Source of the DNA: Lethocerus indicus
Lineage: Eukaryota; Arthropoda; Insecta; Hemiptera; Belostomatidae
Length of the DNA stretch: 64,000 nucleotides
Reading direction: 5' to 3'
NCBI GenBank assembly: GCA_019843655.1
Contig: JACDQD010000007.1
Location: 21,532,365-21,596,364, forward strand
Shown: piece after piece, positions 11,001 to 22,799 of the stretch
How positions within the stretch are numbered: position 1 is the stretch's first letter
Layout of the letters: each line of letters opens with the position of its first letter
The notes under the pieces: model-generated
What the model saw: the letters and a program-made list of their open reading frames with translations, nothing else
Databases searched by the model: none
Told to the model about the DNA's origin: nothing
Translations under genes and position numbers: made by a program

Positions 11001-13976
11001 ATGTTAAATGGGATTGCCTTCAAATACCTGATGTGTGACCAGTAATTCACTGCGTTGAAAGTGAAACAGGGACCGCTTGAGGTCATAATCTTGGTGAACA
11101 TATCTCGGCATTCTATAATTGAGCCGAACTTGCAGACGCCCATAAAGTTAAAGAAGTTTCTTCCAAACTGGAACAGATGACAATTATTATTACAATAATT
11201 ACTAGTCGTTTGTTATAAGATAGCTTTTTGAAGCACGGACTGTATATTCTAAGTAAAACAACTTAAATATACTGAAACTGTATTCCAGAATTCAACTTGA
11301 AGATTATTAAAAATATAATCAACGCCGTCATTCTGTCTCCACTCGCTGACTTGGCCTAATTCTAGACTAGTTTCGACTACTCGCCATCTTCAGTAGCGTT
11401 CCGCCACTAGATTAGTGAAACAGTTAAGCATGTTGGTTTCCTCTCTGCCTGCCCTTTTACCGTGCCTAATTGTCCCACTAATCTGCTGACGCTGCGCTAG
11501 TGAAGATGGCGAATAACTGTTATTGGTCTGGTATTAGACCAAATCAGCGAGTGGAGACAGAAGATTGTAAGAATGTCGGTATTCGTAATCCCCGAGGATC
11601 GCAAAACAGGGAATCGAAACCAAAACGTAATATAATATAATAGTCAATGTTGGTATAAACCCAAAAGTAGTAATATAGCAGTAGTAGTAGGCGCATAGAT
11701 GTCGCCTAGGTACGGATCACCACCCTCGAGGGTGGGGGTGTCACCATCGAGTGACGATGCCATACACACATAAACCGGTGTAGATAAGACCAAATAAGCG
11801 AATAGGGAAAGAAAATAGCCATATTTTAACTCAACCTATATTAACGTTGAAATGATTTCACTATTATTTCTAGGGCAACATTCTGAACCGAAATAACTAT
11901 ATATTCGAAATTCATCCCGGATGCTCTGCTAATTTTTATCAATGATTTTAATTAAAATAACTAATTTTTTCAAAGCTAATTTTCAGCGCCATGTCCAGAT
12001 TGATCATAATATAAATGAAGTTATAAAAATGAAAATGTTAATTGCTGAATAACTGACTTGAGATGATTGACAAAGTAGCTACCCCAACTGGCATTATATA
12101 TATAATATTTAATATAGGATAATCATGTGAAGGAATAAAAACGCCATATTGTTTACCACATTTGTTTGGGTATCCATGCTGTGCATGGGATCATGATGCT
12201 CACCGACCGGTATATCTCCCTCGCACATTACCGAGTAGTTCTCCCTGAAAAAATAATCATAAGATCCATTTTACAGTTTTAATTGTATTCTCGCCGCTAC
12301 GACAACGCCATCTACTAACTGTAGAGGCTCTAAAACACCATTTTTCTTTATCTCAAAAAAGGTCACCTAACCGACCTCAGACCGACTGCGATTGATCATA
12401 AAACTTGATTCTGTTTATAATGGAACTAACCGAATATTATGATATTTTTATATTGCGCCACCATCATTACGCCACCACCTGCAGTATACAAAGAACATCC
12501 TGGCTTTGTCAATTACATTATAAAGGTTTAGTTCAAGGTTAAGTTTAATCCAACCTCAGTTTTGACAATAACGTTCATGTTCTAAATCTGAACAGATAAC
12601 CGAATACATAACTGTATAACAAAGGTATAACCGTATAACAAACTAGTTAGGCGATAGAGTAACTAATTTACATAGTACGTTTCAGTAAAACATTCAGTCT
12701 TTCATTGGTTCAAGGGTAGCACACTTAAAATTTCAATAAATATTATTATATTTTCTAATCATAAAGTTATCACTGACATTAGCCTTAAACGTTATCTTCA
12801 AATCGTGGAATTGACTGGAAGCAAATACGATTAAATTGTTAGCAAAAAACACGAACGAATTTATATTAGTAGTTATCGGTATATCAAAATGCACATAAAA
12901 CAATTACTTAGAAATGGATTAATAAATTTATTTCCAGTTAGATCCGTGAGTACATTTCAGATAAGAATCCGCCAATCGCTTTGCCAGAAAATCGGTACCG
13001 GTGTACCATGCTCTCTAATAAAATCGAAGAAATTATTAAAATGAAATTGTACCACAGCGATTGTACTTTCCCGAGGTGCTTAGATTTAATAAATACTGAT
13101 GTTTACACGCCTAGAAACGTGTCTGTTCTAAATGTTCTAACGGCCGGTAGTTCACAGTATCACAGCAGACAGTAGTATATCGTCATCGTTCTTTTAAAAT
13201 TCGACGAATATATTCGAGCACTGTCGTAGAATGTCGGAGACGTTTCGTCGGGAAATTTTGCACAATGGGCTAGCGGAGTGTTTTGCTAGCGAGCGGGAAA
13301 ATACAGAGAAGAGGATACCGAAGGGAGAAAACCGGAACTCTTCCCCTTACGAAAAGAGCGGCAGGAACAAGACCAGAAGGCAGGAAAAACGCTCGCCAGT
13401 ACGCACTGCTTTATTTGTCCCGGATCCGCTCGGATTTCTTTCAAAGTCTACACGCCCTGAGTAGGGAAAGAGCGAAGTACACAGGAGGACTGTGGGAAGA
13501 CGGAGCACTAACTGCGGAGCACAGGCTGCCTGCGCCCTGCCAGAGGGATCCGACGAACGAGCGAGCCCGACTACCCCACTAGGGCGCCAAATGACGGTAG
13601 ACGACATAATGGAGTCCGCTGATGGAAACTAATCCAACGATTAATAATCAAGCAGTACCGTACTGCAATAATGTTTGGGTTTGCCAAGGAAGTGTGACTA
13701 AATACTGGTTTACTCTCGGGTATCCGGGCGGGTGGTGAACTGGGGGCAGATGGTGACCGCTGGAAAGGGGGTCTCCCAGACGGGGAGTTGCTTGCCCCGG
13801 GTAGTCTTGGCGACGACGGCCGGCCTGAAGTCGTCGATGATCATGGCCGTCCAGAGGACGAGCAGGGCCAGCCACATGACTGCGAGCAGGTACCAACCGA
13901 AGTATCCCAGGTGGTGGCAGGCTCGCTCCTCCTCCCGGGCTCCACGCCTCCCGCTCACACCCGCGAAAGGCCACAT
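8018..13976 (-). CDS. Pickpocket-like DEG/ENaC sodium channel subunit
   Basis: Ten exons on the minus strand join in phase to about 465 codons: 13714-13976, 12157-12244, 11028-11167, 10008-10200, 9753-9824, 9232-9433, 8899-8952, 8529-8676, 8254-8339, 8018-8169. Exon 1 encodes TM1 (GWYLLAVMWLALLVLW) followed by the family motif TPFPAVTICP. The extracellular loop has GPCFTFN, a GW..DGGY segment, VQVHNPAQVP, and the cysteine-rich block R.CYF..EKKLAYFNIYTEANCQLEC...CKCVP. TM2 is near the C terminus. This family forms amiloride-sensitive cation channels in sensory neurons and epithelia. Oddities are the GC donor of exon 4 and a non-canonical TM2 entrance. The start is uncertain: the chosen ATG (13976) is the first in frame after a TAG, and an upstream exon is possible. 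The donor after exon 2 (GTG/gtaaac) and the acceptor at 9433 are the weakest joins. Confidence 0.85.
10006..10011 (-). other. Non-canonical GC splice donor
   Basis: The exon at 10008-10200 ends ...GTCAAG/gcaagt. Phase 0 joins it exactly to the next exon, which begins VQVHNP after ttccttccag. No GT donor nearby keeps the frame, and AAG/gcaagt is the textbook context of GC-AG introns. Confidence 0.7.
10281..10715 (+). repeat. Minisatellite array 1 (about 70-bp unit, 5-6 copies)
   Basis: Units of roughly 70 bp carry CACCCTCAGGGGGCGCTAG, TTTATCGGTGCAAG and GAACTTTAGTTAAGTACAT, repeated five times plus a partial copy. The left flank (10281-10335, GAATGTTCATTTGGGCGATA and onward) recurs in inverted orientation beside array 2 at 22738-22795, so array and flank move as one element. 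It sits in the pickpocket-like intron between 10200 and 11028. Confidence 0.9.
11331..11562. mobile_element. MITE with 19-bp perfect terminal inverted repeats
   Basis: It starts TTCTGTCTCCACTCGCTGA and ends with the exact reverse complement. The inverted similarity continues inward through gaccaaat and cgccatcttc-type subterminal sequence. The 232-bp length and lack of coding sequence fit a miniature inverted-repeat transposon. Target-site duplications are not clear. It lies in the pickpocket-like intron 11168-12156; related ends occur near 21368, 11786 and 50830. Confidence 0.75.
13177..13713. other. GC-rich stretch inside the first pickpocket-like intron
   Basis: From about 13200 to 13600 the base composition is richer in G+C than the rest of the intron, giving overlapping open frames on both strands (77 codons at 13231-13464 +, 86 codons at 13347-13607 -). 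None shows a recognisable domain or clear splice borders. It may be a missed exon, a regulatory island or an old repeat. Confidence 0.3.
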
Positions 13977-14049
13977 CACGCCGCACTTCACCACTTGCAC
14001 CAGACCGCTTCTCAAAATCGACTACCGCCGCCGACCAGCCAAACATCTT

Positions 14050-15229
14050 ATCTCCTCAGATGACCCCCGAGATGACGCCAGCTGAGTTTGCGTCACGTCA
14101 CGCGATAATAACGACGCGTTTGATTTTAGGCAGTCTAGCTTCTTGTCTTAAACGACGCATCGTTTATTACTTCATTCTCTCTTTTGGGCTGCAAAATGTA
14201 CCTTAACTTTAAGAACTGATTTATTCCCCTTGAGTGTAGGACCCTCATTAACCCGGGACATAAGTTCGATCGGAAAAATATTGTCTCTAAGAAGCCGTGC
14301 CACACAGTGTCACCCCTCCACATACACACTCAGAGCTACACACACACAGCACGTATCATAGTACTGAATTATTTCCGCTGGAATCAATGGGGAGAACACT
14401 GTAAATGGTCTCGAGATTTGATTTTTTGGATTAATTATTTGTCCTATCGTGTTTTGCAGCTTCCGTATTTCCGCCCATGTATGGGTAACTCCCGCGTGGA
14501 GTAATAACATATAACAAGGTACGTATCAATTTCTCGCGTCCAATATACTATTAATCGGTTCGAACTGTGTTTCTAAAATGTTTGTTGATGTTCAAAGTAG
14601 ACTGGTACGGTTTTATATTCATGGTAAAGATAAGTAATAATCGATTTTAAGTCGTGGGATCAGAACCCAATGCATACGAAAAGAATTCATCATTACATAA
14701 CTCTCGGTACGATGTATAATAATAAAACCATAGGGTTGTTCTTAATCTTATTTATTAGTTGTATATTAATTGTTAAATCGTCTCTAAAATAATTCCCCTT
14801 ATTTAAGAACCTAAGAGAGCTTAGTGGCCGCAAATAATTCGGGGTTCACTTACAGAGGTTTTGTCTGTATTTGTGGCAAGAAAGATAAATATATCTACTG
14901 ATTGGTGAATGACTCATTAGATGTAGCATTACGAAGGCAGAAAACGATAGCAGTCGATAGAATTCAAAACTAATGAATACTAACAGAACTAGGGTGATTA
15001 CATAATTCAATGTGACCGTCACCCATATGTAATTGCAATTTCTATAAACATATAAAACGTTATAAATAACGTCACTATATCACACCGCACGAAAACTAAT
15101 ATGAATTGAGAATTAGAGGTACGAACACTCCTTTTCTGGTAAAAATAAGCGTAAAAATAACACAACAGTATAACGGACAATATTTAAAGCAGTCAGGATA
15201 AATAGAAAAAAGGCAGACATTTCTTGTGA
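14050..15229. other. Intergenic DNA between pickpocket-like gene and hexamerin copy 1
   Basis: AT-rich DNA with no recognisable gene, RNA or repeat. Any upstream exon or promoter of the pickpocket-like gene would lie here. Short open frames look random. Confidence 0.5.
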
Positions 15230-15269
15230 CGTTTTATTTCATATATTGGAAAGCTTACACATGATCATT

Positions 15270-18200
15270 CTATTCGAGCCTGTTGATGTTGACCTCATCC
15301 CTGTGGTAGACGAGGACGTCCTCCTGGTGGATGTTGGGGATTTGGAAGACGTGTTCGTATTCGACGTGGCGATCGAAGGGGAAACCGTAGGGGCGGCCGT
15401 CATAGGTGACGGAGCCACCGCAGTGGATCGGACTGTCGAACTGCCTCTCTTCAGCAGGGTAGAGACCTTGTGCTCGTAGGGAGACACCACCGTGTACAAC
15501 ACCAACTGGCGGCCATCGACTGAGCCCTTGGGCAACAGAAGCCTCTCCGGCATTCCGCATTCGTAGGACTGCAAAGCGAATTCATCAACTGTTACTTCCT
15601 TCCGTTACTTGAAATTGAAATAAACCAATAACAACCAAGTTACAATATAATCCGATTTTCAACAATTAAACCGTATCAAACATACTTCCGTGTAGTAGAA
15701 GGGTTCCTTGGTGGAGATGGAGCTCTCTATACGTTCGTACAGGGACCTGAGTCCGACTTATCCTTAATATAGCCAGTGGTTTCCTGGAGTGACGTTCGAT
15801 CACATTTTCTCCGGTGGTCACTGCAAATACAGATGTTCCGATATGAGCGTTATATATAATTAATAATGGCGAAATTCATATAGGAATAGTAGCTATTTAC
15901 GTTTGACTGGGAATCGGTCGAACTCTACGAAGGAAGTCCTGGCCTCGTCGATGGTGAGAGGGTGGTCGTGGGAATCGTATTTGGGTCCGATGTACATCCT
16001 GACCATAGCGTCGACGGGCTTGTCGCTGGAGAGGGTCAGCTTGTAGGTGAAGGGCTTGTGGTTGAGGCGGGCCTGCTTGCCGATGTAGAGGTAGTCCTTG
16101 TAGGTCTTGTCCGAGGGCAGGGGGACGCCGAATGTGGTGTCGATGTCGAAACGATCGAAGTAAGTTGACAGCTTGCCCACTTGGACGGACTCTATTTTAA
16201 CTCCTTGGAAGAGCAACTGCGAGGAGAAGAACAGAGACAATCAATAAATATATAGATTCGGACAGGAATAGTAATATAATATGTTGTGCTGCAGGACCTA
16301 CAGGTCGTTAGGAGGATACTCACGTCATGCTTGGTGTAAGCTGGGAGGGCGTCCTTGTGGTGCTGGAATATCTTCATAAGCCTCTGTGCCAGCTGGTAGA
16401 AGGCCGGGTCTCTGGCAGCCGTCAAGTAGCTTCCCAATGCACCGGTGACGTACTATAACAGATATATTTACCGGGTTTAACAGAAAGTTATCGAAATTAG
16501 TGTATCTGACAGGAACAGAGACTATTTAAACACCTACATCGTCGACGGATCCAGTCTTGACAATGTGAGCGATGGCGTCCATTGCGGTTTCGAAATATCT
16601 TCCGTACACGTTGTGGTCATAAGCGTCAGGAGTGCCCCAGATAACATTGCCCCAAGTGTTGATGACCTCGTTCAACGGCAGTTGACCGTAAGATGTGTTG
16701 GTATTCTACGGCAGACAAAATATTTAATATCAGAGAAATTGAGTCCTTCTTGAAATTGATTATCTTTTTTTTCGTGTTAACATACAATTGGCATAAGGCC
16801 GAGACAGATACCATACTATGCTACCGTACTATGAACGAAACTATATGGATATAGCAAAACCTTTTCGTGTATAAATTGATGGAAGGAATACTTACGTAGA
16901 AAATTATACCGGCATCAATGTCTTGGATGATTTTTCCTTCGTAAACCTCAGCTTGCCACACGCCGCTAGGATTGAACAGTCTTGGAACCATGCTGTACGA
17001 CCTCGGGTACAAGATCTGGCCACTAGGGCTCAAGACGCGCGGATTGTAGCCGACCTGCATAACAACACTCAATTTATACACAACTGATATAAAATACTCG
17101 ATATACGATACTTGAAAATGGTTAGCTCACTAAAGTCCTACCATGATGGGTTGGTCCCAGTGGAGGAGATCGGTTTCGGGCATGTAGTTGACGTTGCGTT
17201 CGAGAGAGTAGCGGGCCAAGATCTGCTGGAAGACGTAGTAGTAGAGCTCGCCTCGCCTGAAGTACCTGATGTTGGGGTACTTGTTCTGGTCGAGCCAGGT
17301 GGGGTAGAAGACGGCCAACTGCGCCAGGTAGTCGTTCAGTCCGACGTCCTCCCTGAAGTAGCTCAGCTTCTCCTCGACGTTACCGAACGGAGCCTCGTAA
17401 CCGGCGTACACTCCCAGACCGTAAGACTTCCTCTGCCAGTACTCTTCCCATCCGGTGCTGTTCACGTGCACCTTCAGAGTGTGGATTCCTGTCCCGGAGT
17501 TTCATCGAGTTAGATATTTGTTCAGTCCGAGTATTTGAATTACCTATAGTTAATAGGAACGTTGGCCTCACCTTCCATCTTGGCGTCATAGATCTTGTGC
17601 ATGACTTCCTGGGAGATGAACGAGCTGGGGAAGACTTCGTACAGAGGAGGAAGGACCAGTCCGCGGCAGTCAGACCTGTGGTAGACAGCCACGTACAGGG
17701 TGTATGCGAACTGCACATCGTTCACGTGTTTCCTGGCCCAGCAGGCGGTCTAAAATAGAAAGACACCTCTTAATGATCACTTCTTTTATTACTTTATTCT
17801 TATCCATTCTCGTCAATTCGTTGCGGCTATCCCCTCAATACGTCAAATTATATATATTTTATTCTAGTTTATTTACCTTGTAGAATGTATCGAAGTCCTT
17901 GGCGTAGTAGAAGAGGTCGAAAAGGCTGATGGTCTGGCGGAGGATTTTCGGGCTCCTGATGGTGAACAGCTGATCGTGCGGCAGGAAGCCGTGCTCGTAC
18001 TCGTACCAGAATCCCTTGACTACATTGGGATCCTGAAAATTAATTTTAGGGTAGTTTATTCGAAAAGAATTAGCAATTAGTTCTCGTATGAACCTGACTG
18101 TACAAAAGTTACTCACAGTGTAGAGCTGAGAGTTGGACACGATATCGTAGTCTTCATGCTCGCTCTGGAAGGTGTGCTCATGGCCGATGCCGATGAGTAG

Positions 18201-18885
18201 TCCCAAGATGTTCTTTTGTTTTGTCAGAAACTCAGTATCGGCTAAGGGAATGGAAACGGATGTTTAGTTAATTTTGATCTATTTCAAGGCTGCAGGAATT
18301 TCTGACTAAACAAGAAACTCACCATCGGCTAAGGAAATATAATTGGATAGTCACTACAGTTGACAACCGATTTCATGACTGCAGGATAGATTTTTTAAGC
18401 TTCCTCTCTTAATTCAGGTTAAGGAAAATTCGATGTTCCGGAATTTCCCCATTCAGTATTACAATGCCCTAATAGTCAATGTGCCGTACTCATAGGTAAG
18501 ACGAATTTTAAGTATCTACTTTGTTATAGTTTTTTAAAATTAAAGGTACATTGGGCTTTTTCAATATATAGAAATTAGCGTTATTTGTTCCAATAATAAA
18601 TTAATTTGTCGATGGATTAATCAATTAACCGGTGAATACTATATGCGGCAAGGGTAATATAACATGGCCTTATACCTTCATATTGGTAGTATTACTCAAT
18701 AAAATACTGTTTCGTTATTGCTCTACTATAGTGGATTTACGGTACACAGTGGACGTATCATTTTTTAATAATTCTAACTGAATGTTTAATTTATTCTTAC
18801 CGAGTTTCCTGGTGGCCTTAGTCTGAACGACTGTGGCCTGGGTTGCAGCCAAAGATACAAGCACAAGAACAAGCACGGCCTTCAT
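15270..18885 (-). CDS. Hexamerin copy 1 (storage protein, three small frame breaks)
   Basis: Secreted larval storage protein of the hemocyanin superfamily, made in fat body and forming hexamers in haemolymph. Eleven exons: 18801-18885, 18117-18241, 17877-18032, 17572-17749, 17142-17488, 16896-17054, 16538-16705, 16324-16452, 15901-16216, 15686-15820, 15270-15568; consensus length is about 699 codons. Exon 1 is a signal peptide (MKAVLVLVLVLVSLAATQA-like). Exons 2-4 form the all-alpha N domain, exons 5-8 the middle domain with the hexamerin hallmark NVNYMPETD, and exons 9-11 the beta C domain ending EVNINRLE. The copy is aromatic-rich (RYFRRGELYYYVFQ), as in arylphorins. Relative to the other copies it lacks one base near 15782, 15752 and 15457, all in short G/C runs, so the frame breaks in exons 10-11. 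It is the most diverged copy in exons 2-3 (ADTEFL, DYDIVSNSQLYT). AATAAA lies at 15233-15238. Confidence 0.93.
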
Positions 18886-19040
18886 CCTGCTAAGCTCTGC
18901 CTTCTCAGCCCCCGCGTCCTGTTATATATACCTCCGGCTTATCGAAATTCGAATTTGAAAAAAGAGTAAGACTATTCGGGTGACCTCTGCCACTTGCATA
19001 GCGGTCAACCCTTGTATCGTCAATTAAACTGATGATTAGC
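18886..19040 (-). promoter_or_regulatory. Promoter of hexamerin copy 1
   Basis: On the minus strand a TATA box (TATATATAA, 18922-18930) lies about 40 bases before the ATG, with a GATAAG site at 18938-18943 immediately upstream. GATA factors drive fat-body genes in insects. The upstream block shared by copies 2-4 is present but degraded: the ATAGAGG/CCTCTAT palindrome is not intact. Confidence 0.7.
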
Positions 19041-21769
19041 AAAAGTGCTTTGACCGCTGCAATCCCAACCTTCGGAGGGGTCTTTTTTTATCGATTACAG
19101 ACAGGTCTGCTGAAAAGAAAAATTGTGGCGTTATTTGTAACGGACTTTGGTTTTTATTCTTATCTCCAAATTACATTTTATTCTACTAATACGCATTTTC
19201 CAGAACGAAATGTATGGTCTAAGATTTAACTGTAATCCTGTTCGTGTTATGAATGTAATTAAGTTCAGTAGTATACGTAATATTTTTAATTTAAATAATA
19301 ACAAAATATTTTCTTTTGCTCTATATTTTCTCGCTGGTATTTTCATTTTTCACAGCAGTTCTCAAGAATTGCTTTGAATTATAATCTTTTCCCTCTGTTG
19401 TGAGTAGTTACTGTTTTGTTTCTATGTCAGCCGACATAGATATGTCTTTCTAAAGTAGAGGTTCCGAGGTAGTCGGTACCATAATGATCCAAAGCTGAAA
19501 ATGTAAAATCAAACTGCGAATTCAAGTTTTGAACTAGATCGGAGTAATGGTGCGAATAATGAATGAATTAGGCTTCGGAGATCCAAAGCCGATCCAATGT
19601 TTTCTGAAATTGGAACAGTAAGACTCTTACTGTGAAGTCTTAATAAGTAGAGTAACTTCTAAAACACTTCCCTTCTCCTTTCCTGTTTGGGTTCAGTATT
19701 TCAGTCATTTCTCTTGTTCTTTATCAAGAAAATTTGTGGAAAATAATTTTCCATACTTCCAGTGCAGAATGTGCGGCATTTTGTGAGCTTTCGACGACAG
19801 CTCGTTAAACATATTTTAACCTGTGAACGGAAATAATAGGTTTCAATACAAATTAACCTTTATTCATTATTAATTATATGGTTAATATCAAACTTCCGAG
19901 TATTTTATAGCCTCCAAACTCTACTTTTAATGAGAAATGTATCTATTTTCGTTTGTATAATATTAAATAATGGAACGATTTGGATACACGTTTACAAAAT
20001 AAATGTTTTCTGCAATAGTTGAAATGTCAGGTAATTGTTGCTTATTTGTTATTACCCGTCGTGCTATGTAAGAATAAGTGATTAATACGGCGACTAAGTA
20101 AAAAGATGTCCTTGAACCTGAAACGTTTTCCAGCCACTCTTCTATTATACATAGCATCCCGTTATCACTGTCACTGCGACGTAATTGCCATTTATTATCA
20201 AACTTAAAAGGAAGTTGGATATATTTTCCCTCTGTCAAACAAAGACCTATTATAAAAAATATTTATTTTATTCCTTAATAAATTCTACAAATAAATTATT
20301 TCATCCATAAATAAATTCTCACACATTTGGCAATATGCCATATGGAATTGAGATTGATCAATTTCTCTCCAATTTAAAATTTTCAGAAAAATAAATTGCT
20401 ATCCATTTGCATTATCCTTTAATATAACATACCGAATAATATAACTCGAATATATAATTTTTTATATAATTATTTTTTTTTTGTAATATAAAAGAGGGAT
20501 TGCGTTGATTGTTAATATTTTATCTGGAGAGCAAATTTTCACCAGCATGTAATTAACTCTAGTTTAATGATAATTCGCTTATCGTTTCGTAAATCTTTTT
20601 TTAAATTATAAAATAAATTTGTTGAACCTCTGATCCAGCAGCCTGGCTGGATGATTGCTATCACTTTGTTTGGGTTAATTAGAAGATCAAGACGACCGAC
20701 GGCTATATTTATCAAATTAAAAATGCCTAGTGAAAGTGTAATGGAAAATTTAGCGATATAATAAATGTCGAAGAATTTGACATTTACGTTGACCTCCTAT
20801 TATCAGTGGATGGTGATATTTTTGGAAATGAACTTCTGATATTAATACAAATCTATAAAATATTTCAATAATCAGCAAGTTTTATTGAACTATGTTACAT
20901 CATCCGCCAAGTTTATGCCTCCATCGGCTTATTTATTACCTATTTAGAATAAGTAATACTGACCCTTATTACTTGTTCAGTGACTAGCCACCTTCAGTAG
21001 TTTTCCCTTAATAATATATTGATGTACCTGATTTTCACTACACTGTTACTACACGGCCTACTTACCTAACTGGTAAATACGGAATTCTACTGGCGGTATC
21101 GATAAGCCGAAACTGACCAAACAGAAGGTGATACAAACGGGAGACAGACAATTCGAACATACGATGATACATCTCACCCCCATACCCTCCCTATCGATAT
21201 AAAATGGTAAAACGAGACATAATAAGAACAGTAAAAAGTGAATCACCCTTTCTATATTGGCTGTAAACGTGGTCAAAATAAAGTAGCAGTGCATAGTATT
21301 CAATTTATAGTGTAGAATACCCGTTTTGTGGTTTACGAGGGGTTGGAATACCGCAAATTTCATGCGTTTCTGTCTCCTTTCGCTGGTTTGTTTATTTGTT
21401 AGACAGGTTTCGGTTGCTCGCCATCTTCAGTAGTGTTGTTAGTATCTTTGGTACTTTGGATGTTTCTTGGGCATCCTCACTGCACTGTCATTGCCACTTG
21501 TACTGTGGTGGTTGTCTGTTTGTCGTGTGTATATATGTATATACATGTGTATATATGCGTCTTGTTATTGTGTTTTTGGGGACTTAATCGGCTTAAGTCT
21601 TTGTCGGATTATCGGTCAAATATATATTTGATCACAAAACTGTTCACAACTATTAAGTTCTGACTTCCGAATATATGACAGGAAACCTATCTGGTATTGT
21701 GTATTTACGATCATAAAAGTTTTCCTGTTTTCAAAATTTATAGAAAAAGTTTATTTTTAGTAATCTAGC
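19041..21769. other. Spacer between hexamerin copies 1 and 2, part A
   Basis: AT-rich DNA with no gene recognised. Open frames at 19963-20238 and 21058-21363 (both minus) have no domain or splice context and are treated as chance. At 21368-21440 there is a partial relative of the 11331-11562 MITE (tctgtctcc..tcgctg and cgccatcttcagtag). Confidence 0.5.
21368..21440. mobile_element. Truncated MITE end, same family as 11331-11562
   Basis: It begins tttctgtctcctttcgctg and continues through tttcg..tgctcgccatcttcagtag, aligning with the left 70 bases of the intact MITE. No matching right end was found. Confidence 0.5.
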
Positions 21770-22795
21770 GAAAACCCGCGATTAACTAGCGCCCCCTGAG
21801 TGTGGTGCGGAAATGTACTTAACTAAAGTACGATGGGTGCACTTGCATCGATAAACTAGCGCCCACTGAGGGTGGTGCGGGAATGTACTTAACTAAAGTT
21901 CGATGGGTGCACTTGCACCGATAAACTAGCGCCCCCTGAGGGTGGTGCGGGAATGTACTTAACTAAAGTTCGATGGGTGCACTTGCACCGATAAACTAGC
22001 GCCCCCCTGAGGGTGGTGCGGGAATGTACTTAACTAAAGTTCGTTGGGTGTACTTGAGGGTGGTGCGGACCGATAAACTAGCGCCCCTGAGGGTGGTGCG
22101 GAAATGTACTTAACTAAAGTTCGATGGGTGCACTTGCACCGATAAACTAGCGCCCCTGAGGGTGGTGCGGGAATGTACTTAACTAAAGTTCGTTGGGTGT
22201 AACCGATAAACTAGCGCCCCTGAGGGTGGTGCGGGAATATGTACTTAAACTAGCGCCCCTGAGGGTGGTGCGGAAATGTACTTAACTAAAGTTCGATTGG
22301 GTACACTTGCACCGATAAACTTGTACTTAACTAAAGACTTGCGATAAACTAGCGCCCCTGAGGGTGGTGCGGAAATGTACTTAACTAAAGTTCGTTGGGT
22401 GTACTTGCACCGATAAACTAGCGCCCCCTGAGGGTGGTGCGGGAATGTACTTAACTAAAGTTCGTTGGGTGCACTTGCACCGATAAACTAGCGCCCCTGA
22501 GGGTGGTGCACGTTGGGTTGCACCGATAAACTAGCGCCCCTGAGGGTGGTGCGGAAATGTACTAACTAAAGTTCGTTGGGTGTACTTGCACCGATAAACT
22601 AGCGCCCCCTGAGGGTGGTGCGGAAATGTACTTAACTAAAGTTCGTTGGGTACTTGCACCGATAAACTAGCGCCCCCTGAGGGTGGTGCGGGAATGTACT
22701 TAACTAAAGTTCGTTGGGTGTACTTGCACCGATTAACTGGTGCTGCCCTCTGGCAGCGATTTCTCGAACCACTATCGCCCAAATGAACATTCTCT
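21770..22795 (-). repeat. Minisatellite array 2 (about 70-bp unit, about 15 copies, inverted relative to array 1)
   Basis: Units read ACTAGCGCCCCCTGAGGGTG, then GTGCGGGAATGTACTTAACT and so on, the reverse complement of array 1. About fifteen GAGGGTGGTG blocks are present, some in shortened units. The outer flank 22738-22795 matches the 10281-10335 flank inverted. At the other end the two arrays share the junction GCTAGTTAATCGCG. It occupies the spacer between hexamerin copies 1 and 2. Confidence 0.92.
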
Positions 22796-22799
22796 GTGC

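Noticed and set aside
13648..14046. Minus-strand 132-codon frame starting with ATG at 14046
   Set aside because: It runs out of frame with the TM1 and TPFPAVTICP coding sequence of the pickpocket-like exon; its GC-rich composition keeps the extra frame open.
17112..17513. Plus-strand 133-codon open frame, repeated at 39545-39946
   Set aside because: Antisense shadow of hexamerin exon 5. The minus frame has the family motifs, splice sites and phase agreement.
19963..20238. 91-codon minus-strand open frame in spacer 1-2
   Set aside because: No domain, no splice partners and AT-rich codon use like the surrounding noncoding DNA; treated as chance.
21058..21363. 101-codon minus-strand open frame with hydrophobic stretches
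   Set aside because: Thought of a chemoreceptor fragment, but no family motif or partner exon was found; T-rich DNA gives hydrophobic residues by chance.
10330..22735. CRISPR-like repeat arrays
   Set aside because: The 70-bp units are contiguous, with no unique spacers between conserved repeats, and the genome is clearly eukaryotic. They are minisatellites.
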